64,000 nucleotides of DNA. Source: Accumulibacter sp036625275. Lineage in GTDB: Bacteria; Pseudomonadota; Gammaproteobacteria; Burkholderiales; Rhodocyclaceae. This document shows, piece after piece, positions 16,180 through 24,454 of this stretch. Location of the stretch: assembly GCF_036625275.1 (NCBI RefSeq), contig NZ_JAZKUD010000004.1:1-64000 (forward strand), in the 5' to 3' direction. A program made the translations under genes and the position numbers. The notes beneath the pieces were generated by a model. That model did not search any database. It was given only the letters and a program-made list of their open reading frames with translations, and had not been told where the DNA came from. Numbering within the stretch: the first letter of the stretch is position 1; each line of letters begins with the position of its first letter.

Positions 16180-16351
16180 ACATCCAGGACAGCGCGCCAG
16201 GCAACCAGTTTTCCAGGAATTCCATGGCCAGACTCAGCAGGCCGCCGAGCAGGAGCACGACGAGGGTTGCGGTCCAGCGCCCACCAGGCAGTCGGCGCAG
16301 CGCCAGCGCCACCAGAAAGCCCAGCGGCACGTAGACAATGACGTTGACCAT
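16180..16351 (-). pseudogene. VanZ-like membrane protein fragment
   Basis: The minus-strand frame VNVIVYVPLGFLVALALRRL, then TLVVLLLGGLLSLAMEFLENWLPG, has the hydrophobic helices and the LE(F/W)LQxWLP-type motif of VanZ-like proteins. The first helix is missing and the end is cut where the atpG remnant begins. It lies 15 bases downstream of sua5, so a vanZ-like gene probably once followed sua5 in this operon. Confidence 0.55.
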
Positions 16352-16366
16352 CCGGTCGAAAACTGA

Positions 16367-17395
16367 TCAGGCTCCTGATGCGCCGCTACCCGCCGCTGCC
16401 CGCTGCAGACGGTCGGCAACCGCCGCCCAGACGGGCGTTGCCGGAATCTCCTCGACGAGGATCAGCTCGGCGTCGGCCTGGTCCAGTTCACGCAGGGCGG
16501 CGTAGAGCGCACTGGCGTAAGCGCGGGGATTGGCCGGCAGGCGGCGGCAGGCGTGTGCTGCCAGTGTGGCGGGCAAGCGACTGTGACAGAGTACGGCGCA
16601 GCGCTGACCCGTGCGCTGCAGAAGGTCGATGACCTCGACAAGGCGCGCGCATGGGAGCAGGCGCAGTGGCGTCGTTGGCGCGTAGTGCGCGGCCAGCGAA
16701 CCGGAAACCCGCGGCATGCCGCCATCCGGCGGACGGGTGACGATCTGCGGCATGACGCCGATGACCGTCGCAATCTGTTCGTGCGTGATCCGCCCTGGGC
16801 GCAGCAGACGCGGTGGCAGCGACTCACCGGGGGTCAGGTCGAGAATCGTCGACTCGATGCCGACCGGGCAGCGACCGCCGTCGAGGATCAGGGGGACGGC
16901 GTCGCCGAGTTCCTCGCGCACATGCGCGGCCGCGGTTGGGCTGATGCGGCCGAAGCGGTTGGCCGAGGGTGCGGCGATGCCGCCCATGCCGGCCAGCCCG
17001 CCGCCGGCACGGGCATAGGCGCGCAGCAGGTCCAGTGCCAGGGGGTGCGCCGGCACCCGCAGGCCGACACTGTCCTGACCGCCGGTGACGACCTTCGGGA
17101 CTGCCGCCGCGCACTTGAGGATCAGGGTCAGCGGGCCGGGCCAGAAGGCTTCCGCGAGTTCCCAGGCGACGCTGGGAATGTCCCGCGCCCAGCGGTCGAG
17201 ATAGCCGTCAGCCGGCAGATGGACGATCAGCGGGTGATCGGCCGGCCGCCGCTTGGCCGCAAAGATCCGGGCGACGGCGGCCGGGTTGGCGGCGTCGGCG
17301 CCGAGGCCATAGACCGTCTCGGTCGGAAAGGCGACCAGTTCGCCGGCTTGCAGCAGCGCTACGGCACGATCGAGGTCGTTTTTTTCAGGGCGCAT
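16367..17395 (-). CDS. tsaC: Sua5/TsaC, L-threonylcarbamoyladenylate synthase (resident copy)
   Basis: 342 residues. The YrdC/Sua5 fold is present from VALLQAGELVAFPTETVYGL onward, with KRRPADHP binding ATP and SGSLAAHYAPTTPLRLL in the C-terminal Sua5 domain. It forms threonylcarbamoyl-AMP, the first step of t6A37 tRNA modification. The ATG at 17395 is preferred because it overlaps the purK stop by 11 bases, a translational-coupling arrangement; an upstream in-frame ATG lies deep in purK. It is the last intact gene of the folD-purE-purK-sua5 run. Its twin is at 2333-3376. Confidence 0.95.
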   Translation of the reverse strand: MRPEKNDLDRAVALLQAGELVAFPTETVYGLGADAANPAAVARIFAAKRRPADHPLIVHLPADGYLDRWARDIPSVAWELAEAFWPGPLTLILKCAAAVPKVVTGGQDSVGLRVPAHPLALDLLRAYARAGGGLAGMGGIAAPSANRFGRISPTAAAHVREELGDAVPLILDGGRCPVGIESTILDLTPGESLPPRLLRPGRITHEQIATVIGVMPQIVTRPPDGGMPRVSGSLAAHYAPTTPLRLLPCARLVEVIDLLQRTGQRCAVLCHSRLPATLAAHACRRLPANPRAYASALYAALRELDQADAELILVEEIPATPVWAAVADRLQRAAAGSGASGA

Positions 17396-17519
17396 CGACG
17401 ATCCCGATTGCGGCGCGCGCGGCCATCGCGACTTGCCGGGCACGTTCCGGGTCACTATCGAGAACGGTGAAGTGTCCCATCTTGCGACCGGGGCGGGCGT
17501 GATGCTTGCCGTAGAGATG
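16382..17519. repeat. Direct repeat copy 2 (sua5 plus purK 3' end)
   Basis: The resident copy of the 1.13-kb repeat; see 2363-3500. Identity ends at 17519 inside purK, which here continues as an intact gene. Confidence 0.93.
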
Positions 17520-18542
17520 CAGCTTGAGGGCAGGAAAAGCGTACAGCTTCGACCAGTCGGGTTCGCGGTAGTGATGGCCGGTCAGGGTCGTTTCATACCA
17601 GAGATCGCCGAGCAGATTGACCATCGCCGCGGCCGAGTGCGCCCGCGCTTCGCCGAGCGGCAGGCCGCACAGGGCGCGTACTTGCTGCTCGTATTGACTG
17701 GTGAGGCAGGCGTCGAGGGTGTAATGACCGCTGTTGTGCGGGCGTGGGGCCATTTCGTTGATCCATAGTTCGCCGCGAACGACAAAGAACTCGACGGCCA
17801 GGGTACCGATATAGCTTAAGCCCTCGGCAATCCTGGCGGCCAGTGCAGCGGCTTCGGCACGCAGTTCGGTCGAGGCTCGCGCCGGTGCCAGAGAGACATC
17901 GAGAATACCCTTGCGGTGACTGTTCTCGGCGGCCGGAAAGCTGGTCACGACGCCGCTTTCATCGCGCGCCAGGACCACTGAAACCTCGTAATCAAGGGCG
18001 AGTCGCTGTTCGAGCACGCAGGTCTCGCCCTTGAACTGCTGGAAAGCGGCCATCGCCTGCTCGGGGTTGGCGACCAGGGCCTGTCCCTTGCCGTCATAAC
18101 CAAAGCGGGCGACTTTCAGGATTCCGGGGAAAAGGCCGGCAGCGGCCTCGCGCAGATCCTGTTCGCTATGCACTGCGGCGAAGGCGGCGTGTGGCAGGCC
18201 TTGGTCGCGCAGGAAGGTCTTTTCGGCGATGCGGTTCTGGCAGACGCTGACCGCCGCTGCCGAGGGGCGAACGACCACGAACTTGTTGAGATAGTCGAGG
18301 GTTCCGGCCGGGACGTTTTCGAACTCGGTGCTGATGGCCGCGCAGTTCTGCGCCAGCTCGTCCAGTGCTGCAAAATCCTCGTACGCTGCCAGCAGATGAC
18401 GGTCGGCGATCAGCGCCGCCGGGCTGTGCGGGTCGGGGTCGAGGACCCAGACGGGGTAACCCATCTCGTGCGCTGCCGCAACGAAGAAGCGGCCGAGCTG
18501 ACCGCCGCCAAGCATCCCGAGAATTGCCGGGGGAAGAATCAT
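17385..18542 (-). CDS. purK: N5-carboxyaminoimidazole ribonucleotide synthase
   Basis: 385 residues of the ATP-grasp family. It carries the N-terminal GMLGGGQLGRFFVAAAHEMG fold, the substrate signature STEFENVPAGTLDYL and the ATP-grasp metal-site segment LWINEMAPRPHNSGHYTLDA. PurK converts AIR, ATP and bicarbonate to N5-CAIR in de novo purine synthesis and hands it to PurE. The length is normal. A dispersed hairpin element (18568-18684) separates it from purE upstream, so the two may be transcribed together but are not coupled in translation. Confidence 0.97.
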   Translation of the reverse strand: MILPPAILGMLGGGQLGRFFVAAAHEMGYPVWVLDPDPHSPAALIADRHLLAAYEDFAALDELAQNCAAISTEFENVPAGTLDYLNKFVVVRPSAAAVSVCQNRIAEKTFLRDQGLPHAAFAAVHSEQDLREAAAGLFPGILKVARFGYDGKGQALVANPEQAMAAFQQFKGETCVLEQRLALDYEVSVVLARDESGVVTSFPAAENSHRKGILDVSLAPARASTELRAEAAALAARIAEGLSYIGTLAVEFFVVRGELWINEMAPRPHNSGHYTLDACLTSQYEQQVRALCGLPLGEARAHSAAAMVNLLGDLWYETTLTGHHYREPDWSKLYAFPALKLHLYGKHHARPGRKMGHFTVLDSDPERARQVAMAARAAIGIVDAP

Positions 18543-18567
18543 CGTGCCGTACCGGGAGAATCTTGCG

Positions 18568-18684
18568 ATGAAAGTCGCGAGCGACTCACGAATCTCGCCT
18601 CCCCCCTCGCGGGGGAGAGGTGAGGGAGAGGAAAACGGTCATCACTTTCATCATCGGGAGTGTCTTGCAAAGTCATGACCGTTT
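18568..18684 (+). repeat. Dispersed intergenic hairpin element, copy A
   Basis: Three stacked palindromes: GTCGCGAGCGAC, a C-rich/G-rich arm around CTCGCGGGGGAGAGG, and a distal hairpin with arms AACGGTCATCACTTTC and AAAGTCATGACCGTT. The same order recurs at 30183, 33190, 50403 and 56480. It fills most of the purE-purK gap. Confidence 0.85.
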
Positions 18685-18707
18685 GGGCGACTGGTCGGGA
18701 ATGCTGC

Positions 18708-19205
18708 TCACACCTCCGGCAGCTTCATGGCCATCACCTTCTCGGCCTGTGCGCGACGGAAGTCGCCGAGGTGCCGGGCGAGCGCCGGGTCGCCGGTGGC
18801 CAGCATGGCGACGGCGAACAAGGCGGCATTGGCCGCGCCGGCTTCGCCAATGGCGAAAGTGGCCACCGGAATCCCCTTCGGCATCTGTACGATCGAGAGC
18901 AGCGAATCCTGACCGGACAGGGCTTTCGATTGCACCGGCACGCCGAGCACCGGCACGGCGGTCTTGGCCGCCAGCATGCCCGGCAAATGGGCAGCGCCGC
19001 CGGCGCCGGCGATGATCGCTTTCAGTCCGCGCTGGCCGGCCGCGGCCGCATATTCGAACAGCAGATCGGGGGTGCGATGCGCTGAAACGACGCGCGCCTC
19101 GAAAGGCACGCCAAACTCCTTGAGCATCACCGCAGCCGCCTGCATGGTCGGCCAGTCGGAATCGGAGCCCATCACCACGCCGACCAGCGGTTCGCGTGGC
19201 GCCAT
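18708..19205 (-). CDS. purE: N5-carboxyaminoimidazole ribonucleotide mutase
   Basis: 165 residues, class I PurE. It shows GVVMGSDSDWPTMQAA (nucleotide phosphate site), RVVSAHRTPDLLFEY (the SAHRTP motif with the catalytic His) and IAGAGGAAHLPGMLAA. It rearranges N5-CAIR to CAIR, the step after PurK. Its ATG overlaps the folD stop (ATGA), so folD and purE are coupled. The C-terminal helix is slightly long for the family. Confidence 0.97.
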   Translation of the reverse strand: MAPREPLVGVVMGSDSDWPTMQAAAVMLKEFGVPFEARVVSAHRTPDLLFEYAAAAGQRGLKAIIAGAGGAAHLPGMLAAKTAVPVLGVPVQSKALSGQDSLLSIVQMPKGIPVATFAIGEAGAANAALFAVAMLATGDPALARHLGDFRRAQAEKVMAMKLPEV

Positions 19206-20059
19206 CAGCGGGCCTCCCTTTCGGCAGCTTCAAGGGTGTTGGCGAGCAGCATGGTGATGGTCATCGGCCCGACGCCGCCGGGCACCGGCGTGATTGCCGA
19301 GGCGACTTCGCTGACCGCTGCAAAATCGACGTCGCCGCAGAGTTTGCCGTCGGGCAGGCGGTTGATCCCGACGTCGATGACCACGGCACCCGGTTTGACC
19401 ATCCCGGCGGTGACGAAACGCGCCTTGCCGAGCGCGGCGACGAGGATGTCGGCGCGGCGCGTGTGCAAGGCCAGGTCGCGGGTCTGCGAATGACAGACGG
19501 TGACCGTTGCGCTGGCCTGCATCAGCAACATCGCCATCGGTTTGCCGACGATGTTCGAGCGCCCGAGGATCACCGCTTCCTTGCCCTTGGGGTCGATGCC
19601 TGCCTCGGCAAGGAATTTCATCACGCCATAGGGCGTACAGGGGATGAAGCGCGGATGACCCTGCATCAGTGCGCCGACATTCTCGGCGTGAAAACCATCG
19701 ACATCCTTGTCGGGGGAGATTGCCTTGAGCACCGCGTCGCTGTCGAAGTGCTTCGGCAATGGCAATTGCACGAGGATGCCGTGTATCTTCGGGTCGGCAT
19801 TGAGTTCGGCGATCCTGTCGAAGACCCGCTGCGGCTCGACATCGGGCGCATAGAGGATCTTTTCCGAGTGGAAACCGGCCTGCGCACAGGCGTTTACCTT
19901 GTTGCGCACGTAGACCTGCGAAGCGGCGTCTTCACCGACCAGAATCACGGCCAGGCCGGGGCGGGTGCCGCGGCTGGCCAGAAGCGCTTCGGCACGCGTC
20001 TTGAAATCGGCGCGCAGTTTTTTCGCCAGCGCGTTGCCGTCGAGGAGTGTTGCCGTCAT
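19205..20059 (-). CDS. folD: Bifunctional methylenetetrahydrofolate dehydrogenase / methenyl-THF cyclohydrolase
   Basis: 284 residues. FolD signatures are clear: VGEDAASQVYVRNK with the catalytic lysine, QLPLPKHFD, the NADP-binding VILGRSNIVGKPMAMLL, and PVPGGVGPMTITMLLANT at the end. It makes 10-formyl-THF for the purine pathway, which fits its place in front of purE and purK. It is probably the first gene of the run. The 273 bases upstream (20060-20332) separate it from hyi, and I see no other gene there. Confidence 0.97.
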   Translation of the reverse strand: MTATLLDGNALAKKLRADFKTRAEALLASRGTRPGLAVILVGEDAASQVYVRNKVNACAQAGFHSEKILYAPDVEPQRVFDRIAELNADPKIHGILVQLPLPKHFDSDAVLKAISPDKDVDGFHAENVGALMQGHPRFIPCTPYGVMKFLAEAGIDPKGKEAVILGRSNIVGKPMAMLLMQASATVTVCHSQTRDLALHTRRADILVAALGKARFVTAGMVKPGAVVIDVGINRLPDGKLCGDVDFAAVSEVASAITPVPGGVGPMTITMLLANTLEAAEREAR

Positions 20060-20332
20060 CTTGGTTTTCCTGGAGTGTTTTTCCCGGATGCCCGGAAGGA
20101 GTCAGAAATTGGTCAGAAATCCGTCGACCGGGGCGTCAGATGCCAGCACTCCAACTGCGCCGGTCGATGCTGAGGAGGGGATTCTATCGCAAATCAGACC
20201 AAGCCTTCTCGCCTTTCGTCGCCAGTTCCGGCGACTGCCCGAGGCCTCCACGAGCACTCAGGAGCATCGTCCGCAGCCCTGCGAACCCTGCTTTTCCCGG
20301 CGCTGGCTTCACTCGCGGCAGCGCCTTGCGGA

Positions 20333-21118
20333 TCACGGCCGGTTGCGCCAGGCGCGCAGCCAGCCCAGGCCGGCCGAAGTGCCGGCGCGCGGGCGATACT
20401 CGCAGCCGACCCAGCCGTCGTAGCCACTGGCATCGAGCATTTCGAACAGATAAGGGTAATTGACCTCGCCCCTGTCGGGTTCGTTGCGCTCGGGGACGCC
20501 CGCGATCTGCAGGTGACCGATACCTGCCTGGTACTGGCGATACTTCATGGTGATGTCGCCCTCGACGATCTGCAGATGATAGAAGTCCATCTGCACCTTG
20601 AGATTGTCGGCGCCGACCGCTGCGACAATGGCGTGTGCCTCGTCCTGCCGGTTGAGGAAATAGCCGGGCATATCGCGGGTGTTGATCGGCTCGATCAGTA
20701 CCGTGCGGCCCTCGACGGCGGCCAGCACGCAGGCGAGGCGCAAATTGCTGAGGTAGGTATCTCGGCAGGCGGCCTGGCTCATTCCTGACTTGGGGATGCC
20801 GGCCATCACGTGGAGGCGTTCGTTGCCGAGCACCCGCGCATAGTGCAACGCCTGCTCGACGCTCGCGGCGAATTCGACATGGCGGCCGGGCAGGCAGGCA
20901 ATGCCGCGTTCGCCAGCCGACCAGTCACCCGGCGGCAGGTTGAACAAGGCCTGTTGCAGGCCGTGCGCCTGCAGTCGGGTGGCGATCTCTTCCGCCGGGT
21001 AGTCATAGGGAAACAGGTATTCGACGCCTTCGAAGCCATCCGCGGCAGCGGCGGCAAAGCGTTCAAGGAACGGCAGGTCCTGGTACATGAAGCTCAGGTT
21101 GGCAGCAAAACGGGGCAT
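20333..21118 (-). CDS. hyi: Hydroxypyruvate isomerase (TIM-barrel)
   Basis: 261 residues of the AP-endonuclease-2/xylose-isomerase-like barrel family. MPRFAANLSFMYQDLPFLER and the FEGVEYLFPYDYPAEE motif are typical of Hyi/OtnI proteins. The catalytic glutamates sit in LIEPINTRDMPGYFL and GCEYRPRAGT, with metal ligands in VQMDFYHLQ. It interconverts hydroxypyruvate and tartronate semialdehyde, or the related 2-oxo-tetronate substrates. An AAGGAG site precedes the ATG. It stands alone on this strand, so its pathway partner is not visible here. Confidence 0.9.
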   Translation of the reverse strand: MPRFAANLSFMYQDLPFLERFAAAAADGFEGVEYLFPYDYPAEEIATRLQAHGLQQALFNLPPGDWSAGERGIACLPGRHVEFAASVEQALHYARVLGNERLHVMAGIPKSGMSQAACRDTYLSNLRLACVLAAVEGRTVLIEPINTRDMPGYFLNRQDEAHAIVAAVGADNLKVQMDFYHLQIVEGDITMKYRQYQAGIGHLQIAGVPERNEPDRGEVNYPYLFEMLDASGYDGWVGCEYRPRAGTSAGLGWLRAWRNRP

Positions 21119-21520
21119 TCCAGCTCTCCTTTGACAATGGTCGATCGCAACGCAGCGGGTCGATCAGTCGATGCCGGCAGCGACCGGAACAGGGGCGAAC
21201 AGGGGGGATCGCACCGGCAACGACGAATGCAGGCGCGATGATACCGAACGTCCGGTTGCCGGCGCCCATCGTGACCGACGCGCTGCACCACCCGGTGATG
21301 GCCGTCTGATCAGAACCGGGGCAGGACTCCATTCGGGATACCTGCCGACGTGCCCCAGAAAAGCCCCTGACCATCGCGTCGATGAAAGTACAATACCGCG
21401 CCGACGTTTTCCGAGCGGCGGATACCTCTACTGCTGCCTGATCCACCACGGCATGAAAATCCTCGATCCAGTCTTCTTTCTCGCCATTTCCGACTGCGCC
21501 GGCTGCGCTTGCCCGAGACG
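21119..21520. other. Intergenic region between divergent hyi and the acyltransferase
   Basis: 402 bases between two divergently oriented genes. Besides the hyi ribosome-binding site at the left end I see no convincing gene, repeat or strong promoter. Promoters for both directions are expected here. Confidence 0.5.
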
Positions 21521-22396
21521 ATGCTGAGCCGTCTGCTGGTCGCCGCGGTGTGGTTCCTGCACTGGCTGCCGTTGCCGGTGCTGGCGTGCCTGGGCAATGC
21601 GCTGGGCAGCGTCATCTTCCACCTGGCCAGACGGCGCCGACACATCGTGCTGGTAAATCTGGGCCTGTGCTTTCCACAACTCGATGGACGCCAGCGCCGG
21701 CAATTGGCGAAGGCGCATTTCAAGGTGCTGACGCGCAGCGTGCTGGAACGCACGCTGCTCTGGTGGGCGAGCCGACCGCGACTGTCGCGCCTGATCCGGT
21801 GCGAGGGCGAGGAACGGGTGCAGGCACTGCTCGACGCCGGACGTCCGGTACTGATGCTGGCGCCGCACTTCGTCGGGCTTGACGCCGGCGGTGTGGCGAT
21901 CGCCATGCGCTTCAACGTCGCGAGCATTTACGCCGTCCAGTCCAACCCCGTTTTCGACCGCCTGCTGCTGCGTGGCCGCCAACGCTTTGGTGACCAGTTG
22001 CTGCTCTCGCGCCAGGAAAGTGTCCGTGCCAGCGTGCGGGCGATGAAGGCCGGGCGGCCGCTGTACTACCTGCCGGACATGGATTTCGGGAAGCGGGATT
22101 CGATTTTTGTTCCCTTCTTTGGTGTGCAGACGGCAACCGTTCCCGGTCTGTCGCGGCTGGCACGGCTCGCCGGGGCTGTCGTCATTCCCTGTGTGACCCG
22201 GCTGCTGCCCGGCGGTGAGGGCTATGCGGTGACGGTCGGCGAGCCATGGCAGGATTTCCCTTCCGCCGATGTCGAGGCCGATACCCGCCGCATGAACGCC
22301 TGGATCGAGGCTGCCGTACGGACCATGCCCGAGCAGTACTACTGGGTACATCGTCGTTTCAAGACGCGCCCTCCCGGCGAGCCGCGTCCTTACTGA
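21521..22396 (+). CDS. LpxL/HtrB-type lysophospholipid acyltransferase
   Basis: 291 residues from the ATG at 21521 (a TTG 12 bases upstream is also in frame). There is one N-terminal membrane helix (LLVAAVWFLHWLPLPVLACLG), then the acyltransferase signature HFVGLD (HX4D) in LAPHFVGLDAGGVAI. FGKRDSIFVPFFGVQTATVPGL is the substrate-binding block of the LpxL/LpxM family. It adds a secondary acyl chain to lipid A precursors or a related glycolipid at the inner membrane. Which acyl step it performs cannot be told. The carbamoyltransferase follows 123 bases downstream, so both may modify surface glycolipids. Confidence 0.88.
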   Translation: MLSRLLVAAVWFLHWLPLPVLACLGNALGSVIFHLARRRRHIVLVNLGLCFPQLDGRQRRQLAKAHFKVLTRSVLERTLLWWASRPRLSRLIRCEGEERVQALLDAGRPVLMLAPHFVGLDAGGVAIAMRFNVASIYAVQSNPVFDRLLLRGRQRFGDQLLLSRQESVRASVRAMKAGRPLYYLPDMDFGKRDSIFVPFFGVQTATVPGLSRLARLAGAVVIPCVTRLLPGGEGYAVTVGEPWQDFPSADVEADTRRMNAWIEAAVRTMPEQYYWVHRRFKTRPPGEPRPY

Positions 22397-22519
22397 TGAC
22401 TCTCCCGGCCGGCTTTCTTCGTCGGGTGAACGGACGCCGGCGCAGGTATACTCAGTGCTTTTGTCGGCCGGCAAGCGCTGCTGTGCGGGCCGCACCCCTG
22501 ATCTTCTGAGACCTCGACC

Positions 22520-24280
22520 TTGGCACTGACTCTACTCGGACTGTCCGGCGCGCTGACCCACGATCCTTCGGCGGCGCTCTACATCGACGGTAAACTCGTC
22601 GCAGCGGCAGAGGAGGAACGCTTCGTTCGCGACAAGCACGCCAAGAACCGCATGCCCTACGAGGCCGCCAAATTCTGTCTGGAGTTTGCCGGCATCACGC
22701 CTGCCGAGGTCGATGCGGTGGCCATTCCGTTTGCCCCGATCAGCCTCGCCGAACCGGCGCGCTGGCACTATGCGAAACGCTACTGGTACGCCCCCGAGCG
22801 GGCGCTCGACGCCCTGCTGACCGGCAACCGACGGTTTTTCCGTTACCGCAGGCGGATCGAGTGGTGCCTGCTGCAGCTCGGTTTCGATCTCAGGAAGGTC
22901 GAGCTCGTGCCGGTCGAGCACCATCTGGCACATGCGGCGAGTGCCTACCATTGCTCCGGATTCAGGGAGAAAACCGCGATTCTCGGCATCGACGGCAAGG
23001 GTGAATATGCCACCACCTTTTTCGGCTACGGCGAGAACGGCAAAATTCACAAGCTCAAGGAATTCTATGACCCGGATTCGCTGGGGGGGCTGTATGGCGC
23101 GCTGACCGAGTATCTGGGCTTCGAGATGCTCGACGGCGAGTACAAGGTGATGGGAATGGCGCCTTACGGCGATCCGAACCGCTACGATTTCTCGCGTCTG
23201 GCAAAGTTCGAGGACGGCGAACTGAAAATCAACACCGACTACGCCAACGTGATCGGTGTTCGCCGCTACAAGGAGAATGGCAAGGGCTACTATTTTTCAC
23301 CGAAGCTGGTCGATTGGCTCGGTCCACGGCGTGCGGGAGACATTGCCGACGACCCTTACATCCACTACGCGGCGAGCATGCAGAAACTCTTCGAGGATCT
23401 GTCGCTGCAGATGATCGAACATTACCTCGGCGACATTCTGCGCGAGACCGGCCGGCTCGCTTTTTCGGGTGGTGGTGCGCTCAATGTCAAGCTCAACCAG
23501 AAGATCATCGCCCGCCCGGATGTGCGCGAGCTCTTCGTCCAGCCGGCTTCCGGCGATGCCGGAACAGCCGTCGGCGCAGCCGCCTACGTGTCGGTGGCGC
23601 GCGGTGTCCCGGTCGAAAAAATGGAACATGTCTACCTTGGCCCGGCGTACAGCAACGAAGACGTCATCGCTGCCTGTGCCCGGCATCCGGCGCGCCCATC
23701 ATGGCAGCGGCTCGACGATGTGCCGCGGTGCATCGCCCGGCTGCTTGCCGAAGGCCAGCCGGTGGCGTGGTTCCAGGGGCGCATGGAATTCGGCCCGCGC
23801 GCGCTGGGTGGCCGCTCGATCCTCGGTTGCCCGAGTGTCCCCGGTGTTGCCGACCGGATCAACGCGCAGATCAAGTTCCGCGAGCGCTGGCGTCCGTTCT
23901 GTCCGAGCATGCTCGACCGTGTCGGCCCGCAGATGCTCGGCAGCGCCCATCCGGCGCCGTTCATGACCTTCACCTTCGAGGTGGCAAAAGGCTGGCAGGA
24001 ACGCGTCCCCGAAGTCGTGCACGAAGACGGCAGTTCGCGTGCGCAGGTACTGCGGCGCGAATTCAACCCGCGTTACTACGACCTGATGGTCGAGCTGGAA
24101 AGACTGACCGGTAACGGCGTCGTTCTCAATACCTCGCTCAACCGTCGTGGCGAAGCGATGATCTGTTCGCCGACCGACGCGCTGAACATGTTCTTCGGTT
24201 GCGACCTGCAGTACCTGGTCATGGAAGACCTGCTGGTAGCCAAGGCCACAGTTCAGACGCAGGCGTTGCCGCCGATTTGA
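22520..24280 (+). CDS. NodU/CmcH/TobZ-family carbamoyltransferase
   Basis: 586 residues from a TTG at 22520. The N-terminal Kae1-like domain (LLGLSGALTHDPSAALYIDG, HHLAHAASAY with metal-binding His134-His135, LGIDGKGEYAT) makes carbamoyl-AMP. The C-terminal YrdC-like part has GRMEFGPRALGGRSIL, which transfers the carbamoyl group to a sugar hydroxyl. SFSGG-type SGGGALNVKLNQKI is also typical. Acceptors in the family are antibiotics, Nod factors or lipopolysaccharide sugars. Being next to a lipid A-type acyltransferase suggests a surface glycolipid here, but that is inference. The length is normal and no motif is missing. Confidence 0.92.
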   Translation: MALTLLGLSGALTHDPSAALYIDGKLVAAAEEERFVRDKHAKNRMPYEAAKFCLEFAGITPAEVDAVAIPFAPISLAEPARWHYAKRYWYAPERALDALLTGNRRFFRYRRRIEWCLLQLGFDLRKVELVPVEHHLAHAASAYHCSGFREKTAILGIDGKGEYATTFFGYGENGKIHKLKEFYDPDSLGGLYGALTEYLGFEMLDGEYKVMGMAPYGDPNRYDFSRLAKFEDGELKINTDYANVIGVRRYKENGKGYYFSPKLVDWLGPRRAGDIADDPYIHYAASMQKLFEDLSLQMIEHYLGDILRETGRLAFSGGGALNVKLNQKIIARPDVRELFVQPASGDAGTAVGAAAYVSVARGVPVEKMEHVYLGPAYSNEDVIAACARHPARPSWQRLDDVPRCIARLLAEGQPVAWFQGRMEFGPRALGGRSILGCPSVPGVADRINAQIKFRERWRPFCPSMLDRVGPQMLGSAHPAPFMTFTFEVAKGWQERVPEVVHEDGSSRAQVLRREFNPRYYDLMVELERLTGNGVVLNTSLNRRGEAMICSPTDALNMFFGCDLQYLVMEDLLVAKATVQTQALPPI

Positions 24281-24454
24281 CGAGGCAGCAGCGCTCGGGA
24301 GATACTTTGCATCGTGCGTTCGAATCGCCCGACACTCGTGTCACCCTGTCGGCGTCAATGCTTGCGGCGGCCTCCCGCTATTTCGGCGCTGATGGACGCC
24401 TTCTCGTGCTTTGCGCGCCGATGAACCTTCGGCAGCGGCGCGCTGATGTGGTGA

